Assembly (NCBI GenBank): GCA_017551165.1
Contig: JAFZMO010000039.1
Location: 1-52,899, forward strand
DNA length: 52,899 bases
From: Lachnospiraceae bacterium
Lineage (GTDB): Bacteria; Bacillota; Clostridia; Lachnospirales; Lachnospiraceae
Direction of reading: 5' to 3'
Under the pieces are notes generated by a model. It made no database searches. It was not told where the DNA came from and saw only the letters and a program-made list of their open reading frames with translations. Both the position numbers and the translations under genes were made by a program. Every line of letters starts with the position of its first letter. Within the stretch, counting starts at the first letter, position 1. Of this stretch, positions 38,641 through 47,047 are shown piece by piece.

Positions 38641-41100
38641 TCACTCTGCTTTTTTCAGGCTGTTCCGTCCCGCCGTAAACCGGTCAAGGCAGGCGAGCAC
38701 ACCAGGCAGCACGAACAGGATCAACAAGATCGCGCTGGCCGCGCCGATGGAGATCGTCCGGCAGATCTGCTCGACCGTCGGCTCACCGAAGCACTGGCCG
38801 AAGATCGCCGTCACGATCACAATGATCAGGCCGGATGTGAGGATCGTGTGGATCGAGCCCGCGTACGCCTGCTTCAGCGCCTCCGCGGTTCCACTCGTCT
38901 TGCGCGCCTCGCGGTAGTAATTGCTGAACAGGATGCCGTAGTCGATCATGGACCCCATGAGGATGCACTGCACGATCAAGAGCGCCAGGTAGTTGATGCT
39001 GTAGCCCTGGAAACCGATCACGGTGATCGTGATGTACACGCCGCACTGCACGAGCAACACGAGCACAACCGGAACGAGCGGCGAGCGGAACGTGATCAGT
39101 ACGACAAGGAAAATGGCGATCGCCGTGAGCAGCGTGATCTGCAACAGCTCCCGGTCGAACGACCGGCTCATCTCATAGTTCATCGCCGAGGAGCCGATCA
39201 GGTGGAACTCGCCCGTATTGTCCTTGCATCGCTCGTTGATCTTCTCGTAAAATGCATCCGTCTCCGGCCCTTCCGCCGGGATCGTCGTCGTGAGGATTAG
39301 GCGGGAATACCGCGGCCCCTTCAGCTGCTTGACGCCGTCGTTCAGATCCGCTGCCGACCGCTTGATGTCGGCAATCATGCCGTCGTCCATGAATCTGCGA
39401 AAGGTCGCGTCCTCAACGAGCGTGTCGCTTAAGTAGTTCATCAGCTGCTCGATCGACATGGTGCGGGCGTCATTTTCCGGAAGGATCGCGTCGTGGTACA
39501 GGTACATGAGCGAGATCGTCTCCGCGTCAAATCCCTCGACCGTGGCGAACACCTCCGCCATCTCGGCGGGCATCATCGGCTTGACCATCATGGTCGGGTC
39601 GAGGCTGCCCATGACCTTCATGAATTCCTGCGGGTCGATGTCCTCAATGTACGGGGCAAACGTGGGGTCCGTCATCACGTCCTGCATCACGAACTGCAGG
39701 AACTCACTGATCGTGAGCGCGCCCGGCTCCCCGCCGTAGTATTTGTGATACAGAAGCTTGTACGTGTTCGCGGTCGGCACGATATACTGCCGGTCGCCGC
39801 CGATGCTGTCGGAGAGATCGTCGATCGCCGTCACCATGTCCGCCGCAGTGTGCTGCTTCGCGAGCGTGTTGGAATAGTTGGCTGCGCTCTTGACATTGTC
39901 CCATGTCTCCATCTCAGCCGCGAGCTCCGTCATCCTCGCATCATCCGCGTTGTCATACAGCAGGACAACTGTCTCATCTTTCGGAAACACCTCGGCTACG
40001 GCGTCGTTGCTGATCATGGCGTAGCTGATGGTCGTGCGACCTTTGAGGAAGTAAGCTCCGATGAACAGCGCGATGAAAAGAAGCGCAAGCACCAGGCGGT
40101 ACTTGTTGCAGAACCGCGCCAGTCCGCCGGTCGGGATCTTCGGCGTCGGCTTCTTCGTCTTCTCGAGAAGGTTCGAGAACAGTAACAGCAGTCCCGGCAG
40201 GATCAGGAACACGCACACGACGCTCAGGAACACGCCCTTGGCGAGCACGACGCCCAGGTCAAGTCCGATCTTGAAGCGCATGAACACGAGCGCAAGAAGT
40301 CCGACGACCGTCGTGAGCGAGCTGCTCGAGATCGAGGAGAATGCCCCGACCACCGCCGACTTCATCGCCGCCCTACGGTCCTCCGTCTGCGTCAGCTCCT
40401 GGCGGTACCGGTTCGCCAGGATGATCGAGTAGTCCATGGACAGCACCAGCTGCAGCATCGCGGTTACGGAAAATGTGGTCTCCGTGATCGCGCCCATCAC
40501 AATGTTTGTCCCGAGGTTGATCACAATGGCGATGCCGATCGTGAACAGGAACAGAAACGGCTCGGTCCAGGAGTTGCACATGATGATCAGGATGATCATA
40601 AGGATCACGACGAGCCCGATGAGAACAAACGTCGGGATGTTCGGGTGGTCGCCGCTGTCGTCGGCGAACTTCATCCCATTTTCCGAATAGTCCGACTCGA
40701 GGGCATCCTCGATCGCCTTCTCCTCGTCGGAGTCGTAGTCATAGTCCGTGTGGAGGACGTACAGGACGTAGTCGTCCTTGTTGTACGCGGCGTCACCTGC
40801 CTTGTAGTCCACCTTCGTCACGTTTTTGATCCCGGCAAGCTTCTCCTGCATCGCCGTCTTCTGCTCCGCGGTCAGCCCGCGGTACATCACGCGGATCGTG
40901 TAGTCCTCGTCCGCCTCGGGGAACTCCTCATCCATGAGGTCCATGCCGATCTTCATGGAGGAATCGTCCGCCAGGTACTCTGTCATATCCGTGTTGATCC
41001 CAACCTTCGGGATCAGTACTGCGCACACGCCGGCCAGAATGATCACCGCAGCAAGGATCCAGCGTCTGCGCTCAACAATAAAATTCGCAACTGTCTTCAC
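38641..41100 (-). CDS. MMPL/RND-type transporter
   Basis: An 819-residue membrane protein of the RND superfamily, MMPL type. It is built of two similar halves: one helix near residue 14, an outer domain to about 155, five helices at about 158-310 (including SVTAMLQLVLSMDYSIILANRYRQE, the TM4 region with the Asp-Tyr pair for proton movement), then the second half with one helix near 335, an outer domain of about 300 residues and five helices from about 645 (including IVQCILMGSMIDYGILFSNYYREA). It uses proton motive force to move lipids or hydrophobic drugs outward. The GTG start is supported by GAGGAGA upstream. A TetR gene is divergent from it and probably represses it. Confidence 0.9.
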   Translation of the reverse strand: MKTVANFIVERRRWILAAVIILAGVCAVLIPKVGINTDMTEYLADDSSMKIGMDLMDEEFPEADEDYTIRVMYRGLTAEQKTAMQEKLAGIKNVTKVDYKAGDAAYNKDDYVLYVLHTDYDYDSDEEKAIEDALESDYSENGMKFADDSGDHPNIPTFVLIGLVVILMIILIIMCNSWTEPFLFLFTIGIAIVINLGTNIVMGAITETTFSVTAMLQLVLSMDYSIILANRYRQELTQTEDRRAAMKSAVVGAFSSISSSSLTTVVGLLALVFMRFKIGLDLGVVLAKGVFLSVVCVFLILPGLLLLFSNLLEKTKKPTPKIPTGGLARFCNKYRLVLALLFIALFIGAYFLKGRTTISYAMISNDAVAEVFPKDETVVLLYDNADDARMTELAAEMETWDNVKSAANYSNTLAKQHTAADMVTAIDDLSDSIGGDRQYIVPTANTYKLLYHKYYGGEPGALTISEFLQFVMQDVMTDPTFAPYIEDIDPQEFMKVMGSLDPTMMVKPMMPAEMAEVFATVEGFDAETISLMYLYHDAILPENDARTMSIEQLMNYLSDTLVEDATFRRFMDDGMIADIKRSAADLNDGVKQLKGPRYSRLILTTTIPAEGPETDAFYEKINERCKDNTGEFHLIGSSAMNYEMSRSFDRELLQITLLTAIAIFLVVLITFRSPLVPVVLVLLVQCGVYITITVIGFQGYSINYLALLIVQCILMGSMIDYGILFSNYYREARKTSGTAEALKQAYAGSIHTILTSGLIIVIVTAIFGQCFGEPTVEQICRTISIGAASAILLILFVLPGVLACLDRFTAGRNSLKKAE

Positions 41101-41140
41101 AACAAATCTCCTCTTGATTTTTTATTTCCTGCGCGATAGT

Positions 41141-41168
41141 ATGATAACAATTTGGCGCACAAAATCAA
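41141..41168 (-). promoter_or_regulatory. Promoter of the MMPL exporter gene
   Basis: On the minus strand TTGATT (41168-41163) and TATCAT (41146-41141) are 16 bp apart. Confidence 0.55.
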
Positions 41169-41197
41169 CAGACTGTTTACTTCGTTTTGTTTACTCT

Positions 41198-41217
41198 TTT
41201 ACAAAGCAACGTGTAAA
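41198..41217. promoter_or_regulatory. Inverted repeat in the TetR/MMPL intergenic region
   Basis: TTTACA-N8-TGTAAA lies between the divergent tetR and exporter genes, with further GTTTAC copies at 41175 and 41189. It is a plausible TetR operator but is weak by sequence alone. Confidence 0.35.
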
Positions 41218-41260
41218 TGTCGGGAAGTCAACAGTTTTCGCTTATTTGTTGAGGTGGAAA

Positions 41261-41785
41261 ATGGAAAATCAGAGAATCCGCGTAACCAAACGCATGCTCA
41301 AGGAGGCCCTCGTCAAGCTTTTGGAAACAAAACCGATCGAGAAGGTCACGGTCTATGAGATCTGCCAGAGTGCGGAGATCAACCGCACCACATTTTACAA
41401 ATACTACGGAAGCCCGTTCGACCTGGTCAAGGACATTCAAGCCGATTTCATCCGCGAGCTCGAAAAAAATCTGCAGGAGAAGGAGGATCTCTTCAGCCTG
41501 CAGAATATTCTTACGTATATCGACACCCACCGGGATGCCCTCAAGGTTTTGCTGGTCTCCTCGTCCTTCAACGATTTCCTGGAGGAGGTGTTCTCGATGA
41601 CGCTGATCACGCAGCAGATCGAGGAGCGCATCCAGCCGGAGAAGCCCGAGTCGGTCCGCAAATACGTGAAGGAGTTCGTCATCTACGGCTCGTACTCGAT
41701 CATCCGCAAGTGGCTCCTCTCCGAGCAGCCGGAGTCGCCCGAGGAGATCGCGCGGATCATCTACGACCTCGCAACGCTGTTCTAA
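41261..41785 (+). CDS. TetR-family transcriptional regulator
   Basis: A 174-residue regulator. The N-terminal helix-turn-helix at about residues 8-50 (RVTKRMLKEALVKLLETKPIEK, VYEICQSAEINRTTFYKYYG) is the TetR signature. The C-terminal helical part is the ligand and dimer domain. The ATG at 41261 has GAGGTGG upstream; the frame is open further left but that part would run through the promoter. Divergent from the MMPL exporter, which is the classic repressor-pump arrangement. Its stop overlaps by 4 nt with the stop of the convergent MFS gene. Confidence 0.92.
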   Translation: MENQRIRVTKRMLKEALVKLLETKPIEKVTVYEICQSAEINRTTFYKYYGSPFDLVKDIQADFIRELEKNLQEKEDLFSLQNILTYIDTHRDALKVLLVSSSFNDFLEEVFSMTLITQQIEERIQPEKPESVRKYVKEFVIYGSYSIIRKWLLSEQPESPEEIARIIYDLATLF

Positions 41786-42978
41786 CGGGCCTTCTCCGCC
41801 CGGCCGCCGAACAGCCGCGGCATCGTCCATATCCTTGTGCCGCGCGCGAAGACCGCGAGCATGAGGACGTAGAACGCGATGAGGTAGAGCGGGAACACAC
41901 GCATGCCGAGCGCCTGTCCCAACAGACCGCAGCACACCTGTCCCGCGAGAAATGCAGCGCTCGAGACCGCCATCTGCGTACCGATGATCGCTGCCGAACG
42001 TTTCTCGCCGAAATTTTCCGGAGCGAGATAATTGAAGTTCGGGAACATCGGGCCGTTGCCGATACCGATCAGCATCAGCGCGCCGACCGTCACGTAGTTG
42101 TTCGGAACGAACGCAAGAAGCGCAAGGGCAACTCCCAGCACCATGAGCCCGAGCTTGACGATCTTCCAGCTGTGAAGCTTCCTCGCGACAACGCCGGAGA
42201 GGAACCGTCCGATCGTCATGCCCAAATAATAAAATGTCACCGCCGCCGCTGCGAACTCATTGCTCGCGCGGCGGTTTTCTACGAGAAATGTACTGCACCA
42301 GCCGCCGGCCGACGCCTCGATCACGACCGAGCAGACGAACAGAAGCCACATGACCTTGACGCCGCGGATGCCCGCTGCCTGCCGAAGCGACAGCGTCTCA
42401 AACTCATCCTCCGACACGTTCTCCTCCCCGTGCACCTTCTTCCACACGGGAAGCGTCACGATCAGAAGGAGCGCCAGCCCGAACTGGATGAACGCCGCGA
42501 TCCGGTAGCCGGTCCGCCAGTTCATTCCGTTGCGGAACACAAGCGTCATGATGAACGGGCTCACCGTCACGCCGACGCCGTAGAAGCAGTGGAGGAAGCT
42601 CATCCGGGAGGCGCTGTAATGAAGCGCCACATAGTTGTTGAGACCCGTGTCGATCGAGCCCGCGCCGAGTCCGAGCGGAACCGAGAAGATGCAGAGGAAA
42701 ATGAAGTGCCCCGACAGGCTGTACCCGAGCAGCGCGAACGCCGTCAACAGCGTACACCCCGCCGTGAGCTTGTTGGTCCCAAACCGCTTGATCAGCCTCG
42801 AACTTAAGAGGCTCGATATCGTCGTCCCGACGAAGCAGATGCCCGTGACAAGCCCGCCGAGCGAGAACGGCAGTCCGAACTCCGTGTAGATCGACGGCCA
42901 CGACGCCCCGAACAGCGAGTCCGGAATCCCTAACCCGATAAACGCCGCATAGATCACGGCGATCAAAAGTGTTGCCAT
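41782..42978 (-). CDS. MFS transporter
   Basis: A 398-residue membrane protein of the major facilitator type with about 12 helices. Family cues: GIPDSLFGASWPSIYTEFG at the start, the A-motif-like loop SSLLSSRLIKRFGTNKL after helix 2, and the central charged loop GEENVSEDEFETLSLRQAAG near residue 200. A similar loop, LSGVVARKLHSWKIVKLG, follows the second half. It resembles the fucose or sugar-permease-like group, but the substrate is not certain. It begins 3 nt after the stop of the ATPase gene, so it is the last gene of the operon that starts with the Nudix gene at 44907. Confidence 0.88.
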   Translation of the reverse strand: MATLLIAVIYAAFIGLGIPDSLFGASWPSIYTEFGLPFSLGGLVTGICFVGTTISSLLSSRLIKRFGTNKLTAGCTLLTAFALLGYSLSGHFIFLCIFSVPLGLGAGSIDTGLNNYVALHYSASRMSFLHCFYGVGVTVSPFIMTLVFRNGMNWRTGYRIAAFIQFGLALLLIVTLPVWKKVHGEENVSEDEFETLSLRQAAGIRGVKVMWLLFVCSVVIEASAGGWCSTFLVENRRASNEFAAAAVTFYYLGMTIGRFLSGVVARKLHSWKIVKLGLMVLGVALALLAFVPNNYVTVGALMLIGIGNGPMFPNFNYLAPENFGEKRSAAIIGTQMAVSSAAFLAGQVCCGLLGQALGMRVFPLYLIAFYVLMLAVFARGTRIWTMPRLFGGRAEKAR

Positions 42979-42981
42979 AGA

Positions 42982-43725
42982 TTACCCTTCTTCCGTCTCG
43001 AGCAGCCGCTTCAGGATCTGCTCGCGATTGTTGATAAACATCTCCGTGATCTGATAGCTGTCCGTCTCCTCGTATCTGCACGGATGGATCTCTCCGCCAT
43101 CGAAGCTTAAGATCTCCGCGCCCGGGACCGCAAGAAGGATCGGCGAGTGCGTGACGATGATGAACTGCGCCTCCTTCCGGGCGCACTCTGCGATCTCGAG
43201 AAGAAGCGTCAGCTGCCGCTGCGGCGACAGTGCCGCCTCGGGCTCGTCCAACAGATACAAGCCCTTTCCCCTGAAATTCTTCTGCGCCATCGCCAGAAAG
43301 CTCTCCCCGTGGGACTTCCGGTGATAGTACTCCGGCATCGTACCGCCGCCCCTGCTGTACGCCTCCTCGGCGCTCGCGACGTTATAGAAGCTCTCCGCCC
43401 GAAGGAAATATCCCCAGCCGGGTTTCCGATAGCCCTTGCGAAGCCGCATGGCGTCGCACAGCTCCGAGTGCGAGTCATAGGTCGAAAAATGGTAATTCTT
43501 CGTTCCGCCCTCGGGGTTGAATCCGCAGGAAACCGCGATCGCCTCGAGCATGGTCGACTTGCCGCTTCCGTTCTCTCCGACGAAAAATGTGATCGGCTTC
43601 GTGAAGTTCAGCTCACTCACTCCGGAAACCGAAGGGATGCCCCTGAGATAGCTGGTCTCCTCGATCCTGTCCCAGTCGATCGTCAGGCCCCTGATGTACA
43701 ACTCAAAATTGGTAATGTCCGACAT
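42982..43725 (-). CDS. ABC-type/AAA ATPase (SMC-like)
   Basis: A 247-residue ATPase with Walker A GENGSGKST (about residues 45-53), Walker B YLLDEPEAALSPQRQ and the switch histidine in IIVTHSP. Between them, a loop with ESFLAMAQKNFRGKG stands where the ABC signature lies. This set is the small ABC-type ATPase group found alone or with nucleases. No nuclease partner is adjacent. The ATG at 43725 has GGAGGAAAAG upstream; the longer open frame is rejected. Third gene of an operon, 3 nt before the MFS gene. Exact role unknown. Confidence 0.82.
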   Translation of the reverse strand: MSDITNFELYIRGLTIDWDRIEETSYLRGIPSVSGVSELNFTKPITFFVGENGSGKSTMLEAIAVSCGFNPEGGTKNYHFSTYDSHSELCDAMRLRKGYRKPGWGYFLRAESFYNVASAEEAYSRGGGTMPEYYHRKSHGESFLAMAQKNFRGKGLYLLDEPEAALSPQRQLTLLLEIAECARKEAQFIIVTHSPILLAVPGAEILSFDGGEIHPCRYEETDSYQITEMFINNREQILKRLLETEEG

Positions 43726-43774
43726 TTCTTTTCCTCCGGCCCTTCTCACGGCCGTTCCGTCTTCCGTGTCCGCA

Positions 43775-44410
43775 TCACTGCGGGCGGTCCCACGCGTACT
43801 CGATCTCATCGATGAAGCCCGTCCCGGTACGGATCGCCTGCACCTCCGCGATACACCGGCTCAGGCACATTGCGATACACTCATCCGCCATCTCCTTCGT
43901 GAAGAAGAAAATGTCACCGTCCACCTTCTTTCCGAAGTAGGTATGATAACTCTCCAGGAACCCGCCGAGGTCAAAGTTCTCGTCCGCAAACAGCGGCTCC
44001 GACGCAATCCCCTCCGGCAGCTCGAGGTCCGGCGTGAGGCCGTACCGCTCGATGATATAGCTGTTGGTGATCGCATAGTCGTTGTGCAGTCGCTCCCGGT
44101 TGCCCTCCGGCATCGGATCCCAGTGGTGCGTCCGATAGACATAGACGCGGAACACGAGATCCTGCACCAGATGAAGGTAGTACCCCAGATAGAGCGGATC
44201 CTGTTTCAACTGTTCCGCAAACTGCCGACGGAACCCCGGAAGATCGTACGTCTTCTTCGTCCCGTCGCACACATTGATCTTTCTGTGGCCGTTGCCGGGG
44301 CCTGCCGCATCCGGAAACATCGATCCGAGCAGAAAACGGTTCCGCTCAATGTCCGGAAACTCCCGCAGCACGCCGGTCGAGATCGCCACATGCATGATAC
44401 TGGATGCCAT
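43775..44410 (-). CDS. Zinc-dependent phospholipase C-like protein
   Basis: A 211-residue helical protein. The segments MHVAISTGVLREFPDIERNRFLLGSMFPDAAGP and QDPLYLGYYLHLVQDLVFRVYVY, with conserved His and Asp residues, recall the metal-binding core of zinc-dependent phospholipase C/S1-P1 type enzymes, as found in many small clostridial hydrolases. No signal peptide is seen, so it may act inside the cell. It starts only 2 nt after the stop of the Nudix gene. Whether it hydrolyses phospholipid is unknown. Confidence 0.6.
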   Translation of the reverse strand: MASSIMHVAISTGVLREFPDIERNRFLLGSMFPDAAGPGNGHRKINVCDGTKKTYDLPGFRRQFAEQLKQDPLYLGYYLHLVQDLVFRVYVYRTHHWDPMPEGNRERLHNDYAITNSYIIERYGLTPDLELPEGIASEPLFADENFDLGGFLESYHTYFGKKVDGDIFFFTKEMADECIAMCLSRCIAEVQAIRTGTGFIDEIEYAWDRPQ

Positions 44411-44412
44411 AT

Positions 44413-44907
44413 TTACTCCTTCTCCTGCCCGCTCTCGCGGTTCAACACATGGATCAGCGGTGTCCCGGCAAACACCTCCGAAAGCCTTGTTTTCAGGAAT
44501 GCCGGTCGGATGTCCTGATCCTCAATCTCCGCCAGAGGAACCCACACAAGCTCCTCCCCCTCATCGTTCGCGGCATTGAACTCCGCGTCCTCGGGAACAT
44601 TCATCAGGTAGTAAAACTCCAACACGTGACAGTCCTTGCCGTCGATTGCCCCGTCGTGTCCGCGGAACAGATTCTCGCACACGATCGCCAGGCGTTCGGC
44701 CTTGCACTGCGCCCCGGTCTCCTCGCAGGTCTCGCGCTCCACGCACTCCTCCGAGGTCTCTCCGAGATGGACGCCGCCACCGACCATGTAGTAGTATCCG
44801 CCGTACATCGACTTTACAAACAACATCTTACCGTCCCGCACCAGGATTGCCCCCGCACGGTACCGAAACCAGGCATTTTCCCTTGTAAATCCACAATCCT
44901 CTGACAT
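44413..44907 (-). CDS. Nudix hydrolase
   Basis: A 164-residue Nudix enzyme. The box is seen as GGGVHLGETSEECVERET followed by CEETGAQ, at about residues 45-68, with the catalytic glutamates intact. FRYRAGAILVRDGKMLFVKS and the later LEFYYLMNV fit the family core. It is the first gene of an operon followed by the phospholipase-like, ATPase and MFS genes. The ATG at 44907 has GGAGGGGG upstream; the frame to 44937 gives an unlikely extension. Substrate unknown. Confidence 0.87.
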   Translation of the reverse strand: MSEDCGFTRENAWFRYRAGAILVRDGKMLFVKSMYGGYYYMVGGGVHLGETSEECVERETCEETGAQCKAERLAIVCENLFRGHDGAIDGKDCHVLEFYYLMNVPEDAEFNAANDEGEELVWVPLAEIEDQDIRPAFLKTRLSEVFAGTPLIHVLNRESGQEKE

Positions 44908-44992
44908 ATTCCCCCTCCGATCCGGGTCCGACTCCAACCCTCAATAGCGTATTTCCGATTATTTTACCACATCCGGAAGTTTCCGTCCACAC

Positions 44993-45017
44993 AAAAAGGA
45001 GAGCATTGCTGCTCTCC
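44993..45017 (-). terminator. Terminator of the GH8 gene
   Basis: GGAGAGCA-TTGC-TGCTCTCC is a perfect 8-bp hairpin. On the minus strand it is followed by TTTTTGTG. It lies 27 nt after the GH8 stop. Confidence 0.9.
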
Positions 45018-45043
45018 CCCGCTGCCCGAACGGCAGTTCATTG

Positions 45044-46201
45044 TTACAGCCAAGCGCGATACCTGCCCGAGAGCGCCAGCAGCGCGAAGATGTAGAGGCA
45101 GTTGTCGTAGTAGCGGCGTCCGCCCTTGCGCAGCGGCTGGTTCCAGAACCACTCGACCCAGCGCTTCGCGATCGCAAAATCGCTGTCGGGATCGTCGCTG
45201 TAAGGAACCGTCAGCGCGCTCTGCGCCATCGTCGCGACCAGTCCGACCGGATGAAGCACCGGGCGGTCGATCGGCGTTCCGTCGATCTCGTAGGAGCAGC
45301 GGCAGGCCTCAAGGTCCGTGCCGAAGAACCGCATCATGCGGAGCGGCACGCTGTACTGGCCGACGTCCTCCCCGTACCACACCGCATCCAGACCGATGTT
45401 TGCGGCAGTGCGGTACGCGTCGCTGAAAAATGTTCCCATGCTGCCCCACGGCAGCTTGATGTTCATCGGCGTTCCGTCGAAGTTTGCATACTCCGGGTTC
45501 AGGCCGGTCACCGGGTGGCACGCGGTCACCAGGTACTCGCGGCTCGCGCGGGCTGCGCGCTTCCAAAACGGCCTGTCCTCCTCGTACGCCCACTCCGCGA
45601 AAAGCTCATAGAAGTGCGGCAAATGGTACGACGGGTCCGTGTGCGGACTTCCCGGCACAAACAAAATCTGCGCATTGTCGCGGTTCCACATCGGAGCGCC
45701 CGGTCTTCCGTCCTCACCCTTGTGAAGCGCCGCTCGCAGGATCTCCTTCGCCTCCTTGCTGTACTCGAAGATGCCCTCGCCATCGCCCCAACGGTGCGAG
45801 GCGAAGAACAGCGCCATCGCATAGAATTCCTCGCCGTCCGGCGCGGGACCGTGCGCGTTCTTCGTTCCGTCGGTCTTGCACGACCACGCAAAATACCCCT
45901 CGTTCTCGCCGTAGTCCATGTACATGTTGGTCTTCGACCATTTCCAGATGCGGTCGAATTCCTCCTTGCGGTCCATCTGTACGCACATCATCATGCCGTA
46001 GGACATGCCCTCCGTGCGCGCATCGTGGTTGCCGGTGTCCTCAAGGTAACCCATGTCCTCGCCGGCCTCGTGGTAGATGCGCTCCGTCTCATCGTAGAAA
46101 AATGTATCCCAAACCTCGCGGATCCGCTGCTCGATCTCAGCTTCGGTCTTGCCGATCTCCCTCAGCAGGTTCCGATATTGTCCGCTCTGTACTGCTCCCA
46201 T
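45044..46201 (-). CDS. GH8 reducing-end xylose-releasing exo-oligoxylanase
   Basis: A 385-residue cytoplasmic enzyme with the GH8 barrel of alpha/alpha helices. The segment HDARTEGMSYGMMMCVQMDRKEEFDRIWKW holds the general acid (Glu64 in EGMSYGMM), as in the Rex enzymes of bacilli. DGEEFYAMALFFASHRWG and FFSDAYRTAANIGLD (Asp, base region) also match. Rex enzymes release xylose from the reducing end of xylo-oligosaccharides inside the cell. No signal peptide, as expected. It lies 27 nt after the XRE membrane regulator gene and is probably cotranscribed with it. Full length. Confidence 0.92.
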   Translation of the reverse strand: MGAVQSGQYRNLLREIGKTEAEIEQRIREVWDTFFYDETERIYHEAGEDMGYLEDTGNHDARTEGMSYGMMMCVQMDRKEEFDRIWKWSKTNMYMDYGENEGYFAWSCKTDGTKNAHGPAPDGEEFYAMALFFASHRWGDGEGIFEYSKEAKEILRAALHKGEDGRPGAPMWNRDNAQILFVPGSPHTDPSYHLPHFYELFAEWAYEEDRPFWKRAARASREYLVTACHPVTGLNPEYANFDGTPMNIKLPWGSMGTFFSDAYRTAANIGLDAVWYGEDVGQYSVPLRMMRFFGTDLEACRCSYEIDGTPIDRPVLHPVGLVATMAQSALTVPYSDDPDSDFAIAKRWVEWFWNQPLRKGGRRYYDNCLYIFALLALSGRYRAWL

Positions 46202-46228
46202 ATCCCTTCTCCTTTCGAAAGCCTCGCG

Positions 46229-46858
46229 CTACTGTGATTTCTTTTGTTTCTTCGACCGTTTGATAAGCCGGATCCCCTTCAGGTTCTGTTTATAATTGAA
46301 CAAATATCGGATGACCAGAAGCCCCTGCGCCGGCAAGCCGATGAAGAACATATACCAGGGGTTGGACTCGATCAGATGCAGATAAATGCAGGTCGTGAAC
46401 GACCATACAAAGATCGAAGAGTAGATGAAGAGAAGAACGTTCGTTCGTTCCTTCCGGTTATACAGCCAAAGGACCAGCATGCTGCACGGTACACCCCACA
46501 CGAACAGCTGCCAGAGGTTGGTATGCCTCGAGATCTTGAGGTACACAAACAAAACCGTGACGATCAGCCAGATCTCACAGCACAAAAAGATCTGCGACAG
46601 AATTTTCTGACCGATCACCTTGCGGCCGTCGTTCGCTCCCTCCTTCGAACGCGATTCCGTAATGTACGATACCGGCACATCAAAAACCTCGCTGAGCGCG
46701 TAGATCGTTTCGAGGTCCGGAACGACCTCTCCGGCCTCCCACCGCGAGATCGCTTTGTCGGAATAATTGATCCGTCTGGCCAATTCTGCCTGTGTCAGAT
46801 TGTTCTCTTTTCGAAGTCTCAGCAAATTTTGCGAGACGATTTCTTTTACATTTTCCAT
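46229..46858 (-). CDS. XRE-family regulator with C-terminal membrane domain
   Basis: A 209-residue protein. Residues about 8-63 are a Cro/CI-type helix-turn-helix (NLLRLRKENNLTQAELARRI, AISRWEAGEVVPDLETIYAL). The rest holds four predicted membrane helices at about 85-105, 117-130, 138-158 and 164-188, then a basic tail (RLIKRSKKQKKSQ). Such membrane-linked XRE proteins are common in clostridia. The start has no clear ribosome-binding site, and the -10 element lies 6 nt upstream, so the mRNA may be leaderless. It precedes the GH8 gene by 27 nt, so it may regulate that gene. Confidence 0.85.
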   Translation of the reverse strand: MENVKEIVSQNLLRLRKENNLTQAELARRINYSDKAISRWEAGEVVPDLETIYALSEVFDVPVSYITESRSKEGANDGRKVIGQKILSQIFLCCEIWLIVTVLFVYLKISRHTNLWQLFVWGVPCSMLVLWLYNRKERTNVLLFIYSSIFVWSFTTCIYLHLIESNPWYMFFIGLPAQGLLVIRYLFNYKQNLKGIRLIKRSKKQKKSQ

Positions 46859-46864
46859 ATCGCC

Positions 46865-46893
46865 ATCATATCAGCCTTTTCCGCTTAAATCAA
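46865..46893 (-). promoter_or_regulatory. Promoter of the XRE regulator, possibly giving a leaderless mRNA
   Basis: On the minus strand TTGATT (46893-46888) and TATGAT (46870-46865) are 17 bp apart. Only 6 nt (GGCGAT) separate the -10 from the ATG, which puts transcription start at or next to the start codon. Confidence 0.65.
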
Positions 46894-46997
46894 GGGCTTT
46901 GCGGCAAAATTCCCGCTGTGGTGGAGTGCTCTCTCGCTGTGGTTCGGAGGCGTTTTTTAACAGTAGAGAGGGTAATCCAACATTATCTTTACTTATT

Positions 46998-47038
46998 CTC
47001 CCCTGCATTGGAAAATGTACCTGACAATTTCAGGGGAG
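46998..47038 (+). promoter_or_regulatory. Hairpin that could hide the ribosome-binding site of the GT8 gene
   Basis: CTCCCCTG (46998-47005) pairs perfectly with CAGGGGAG (47031-47038), which includes the Shine-Dalgarno sequence of the gene at 47048. The 25-nt loop holds a smaller hairpin, CCTGA-CAATT-TCAGG, that competes for the same bases. Confidence 0.5.
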
Positions 47039-47047
47039 GCCTGCCAC

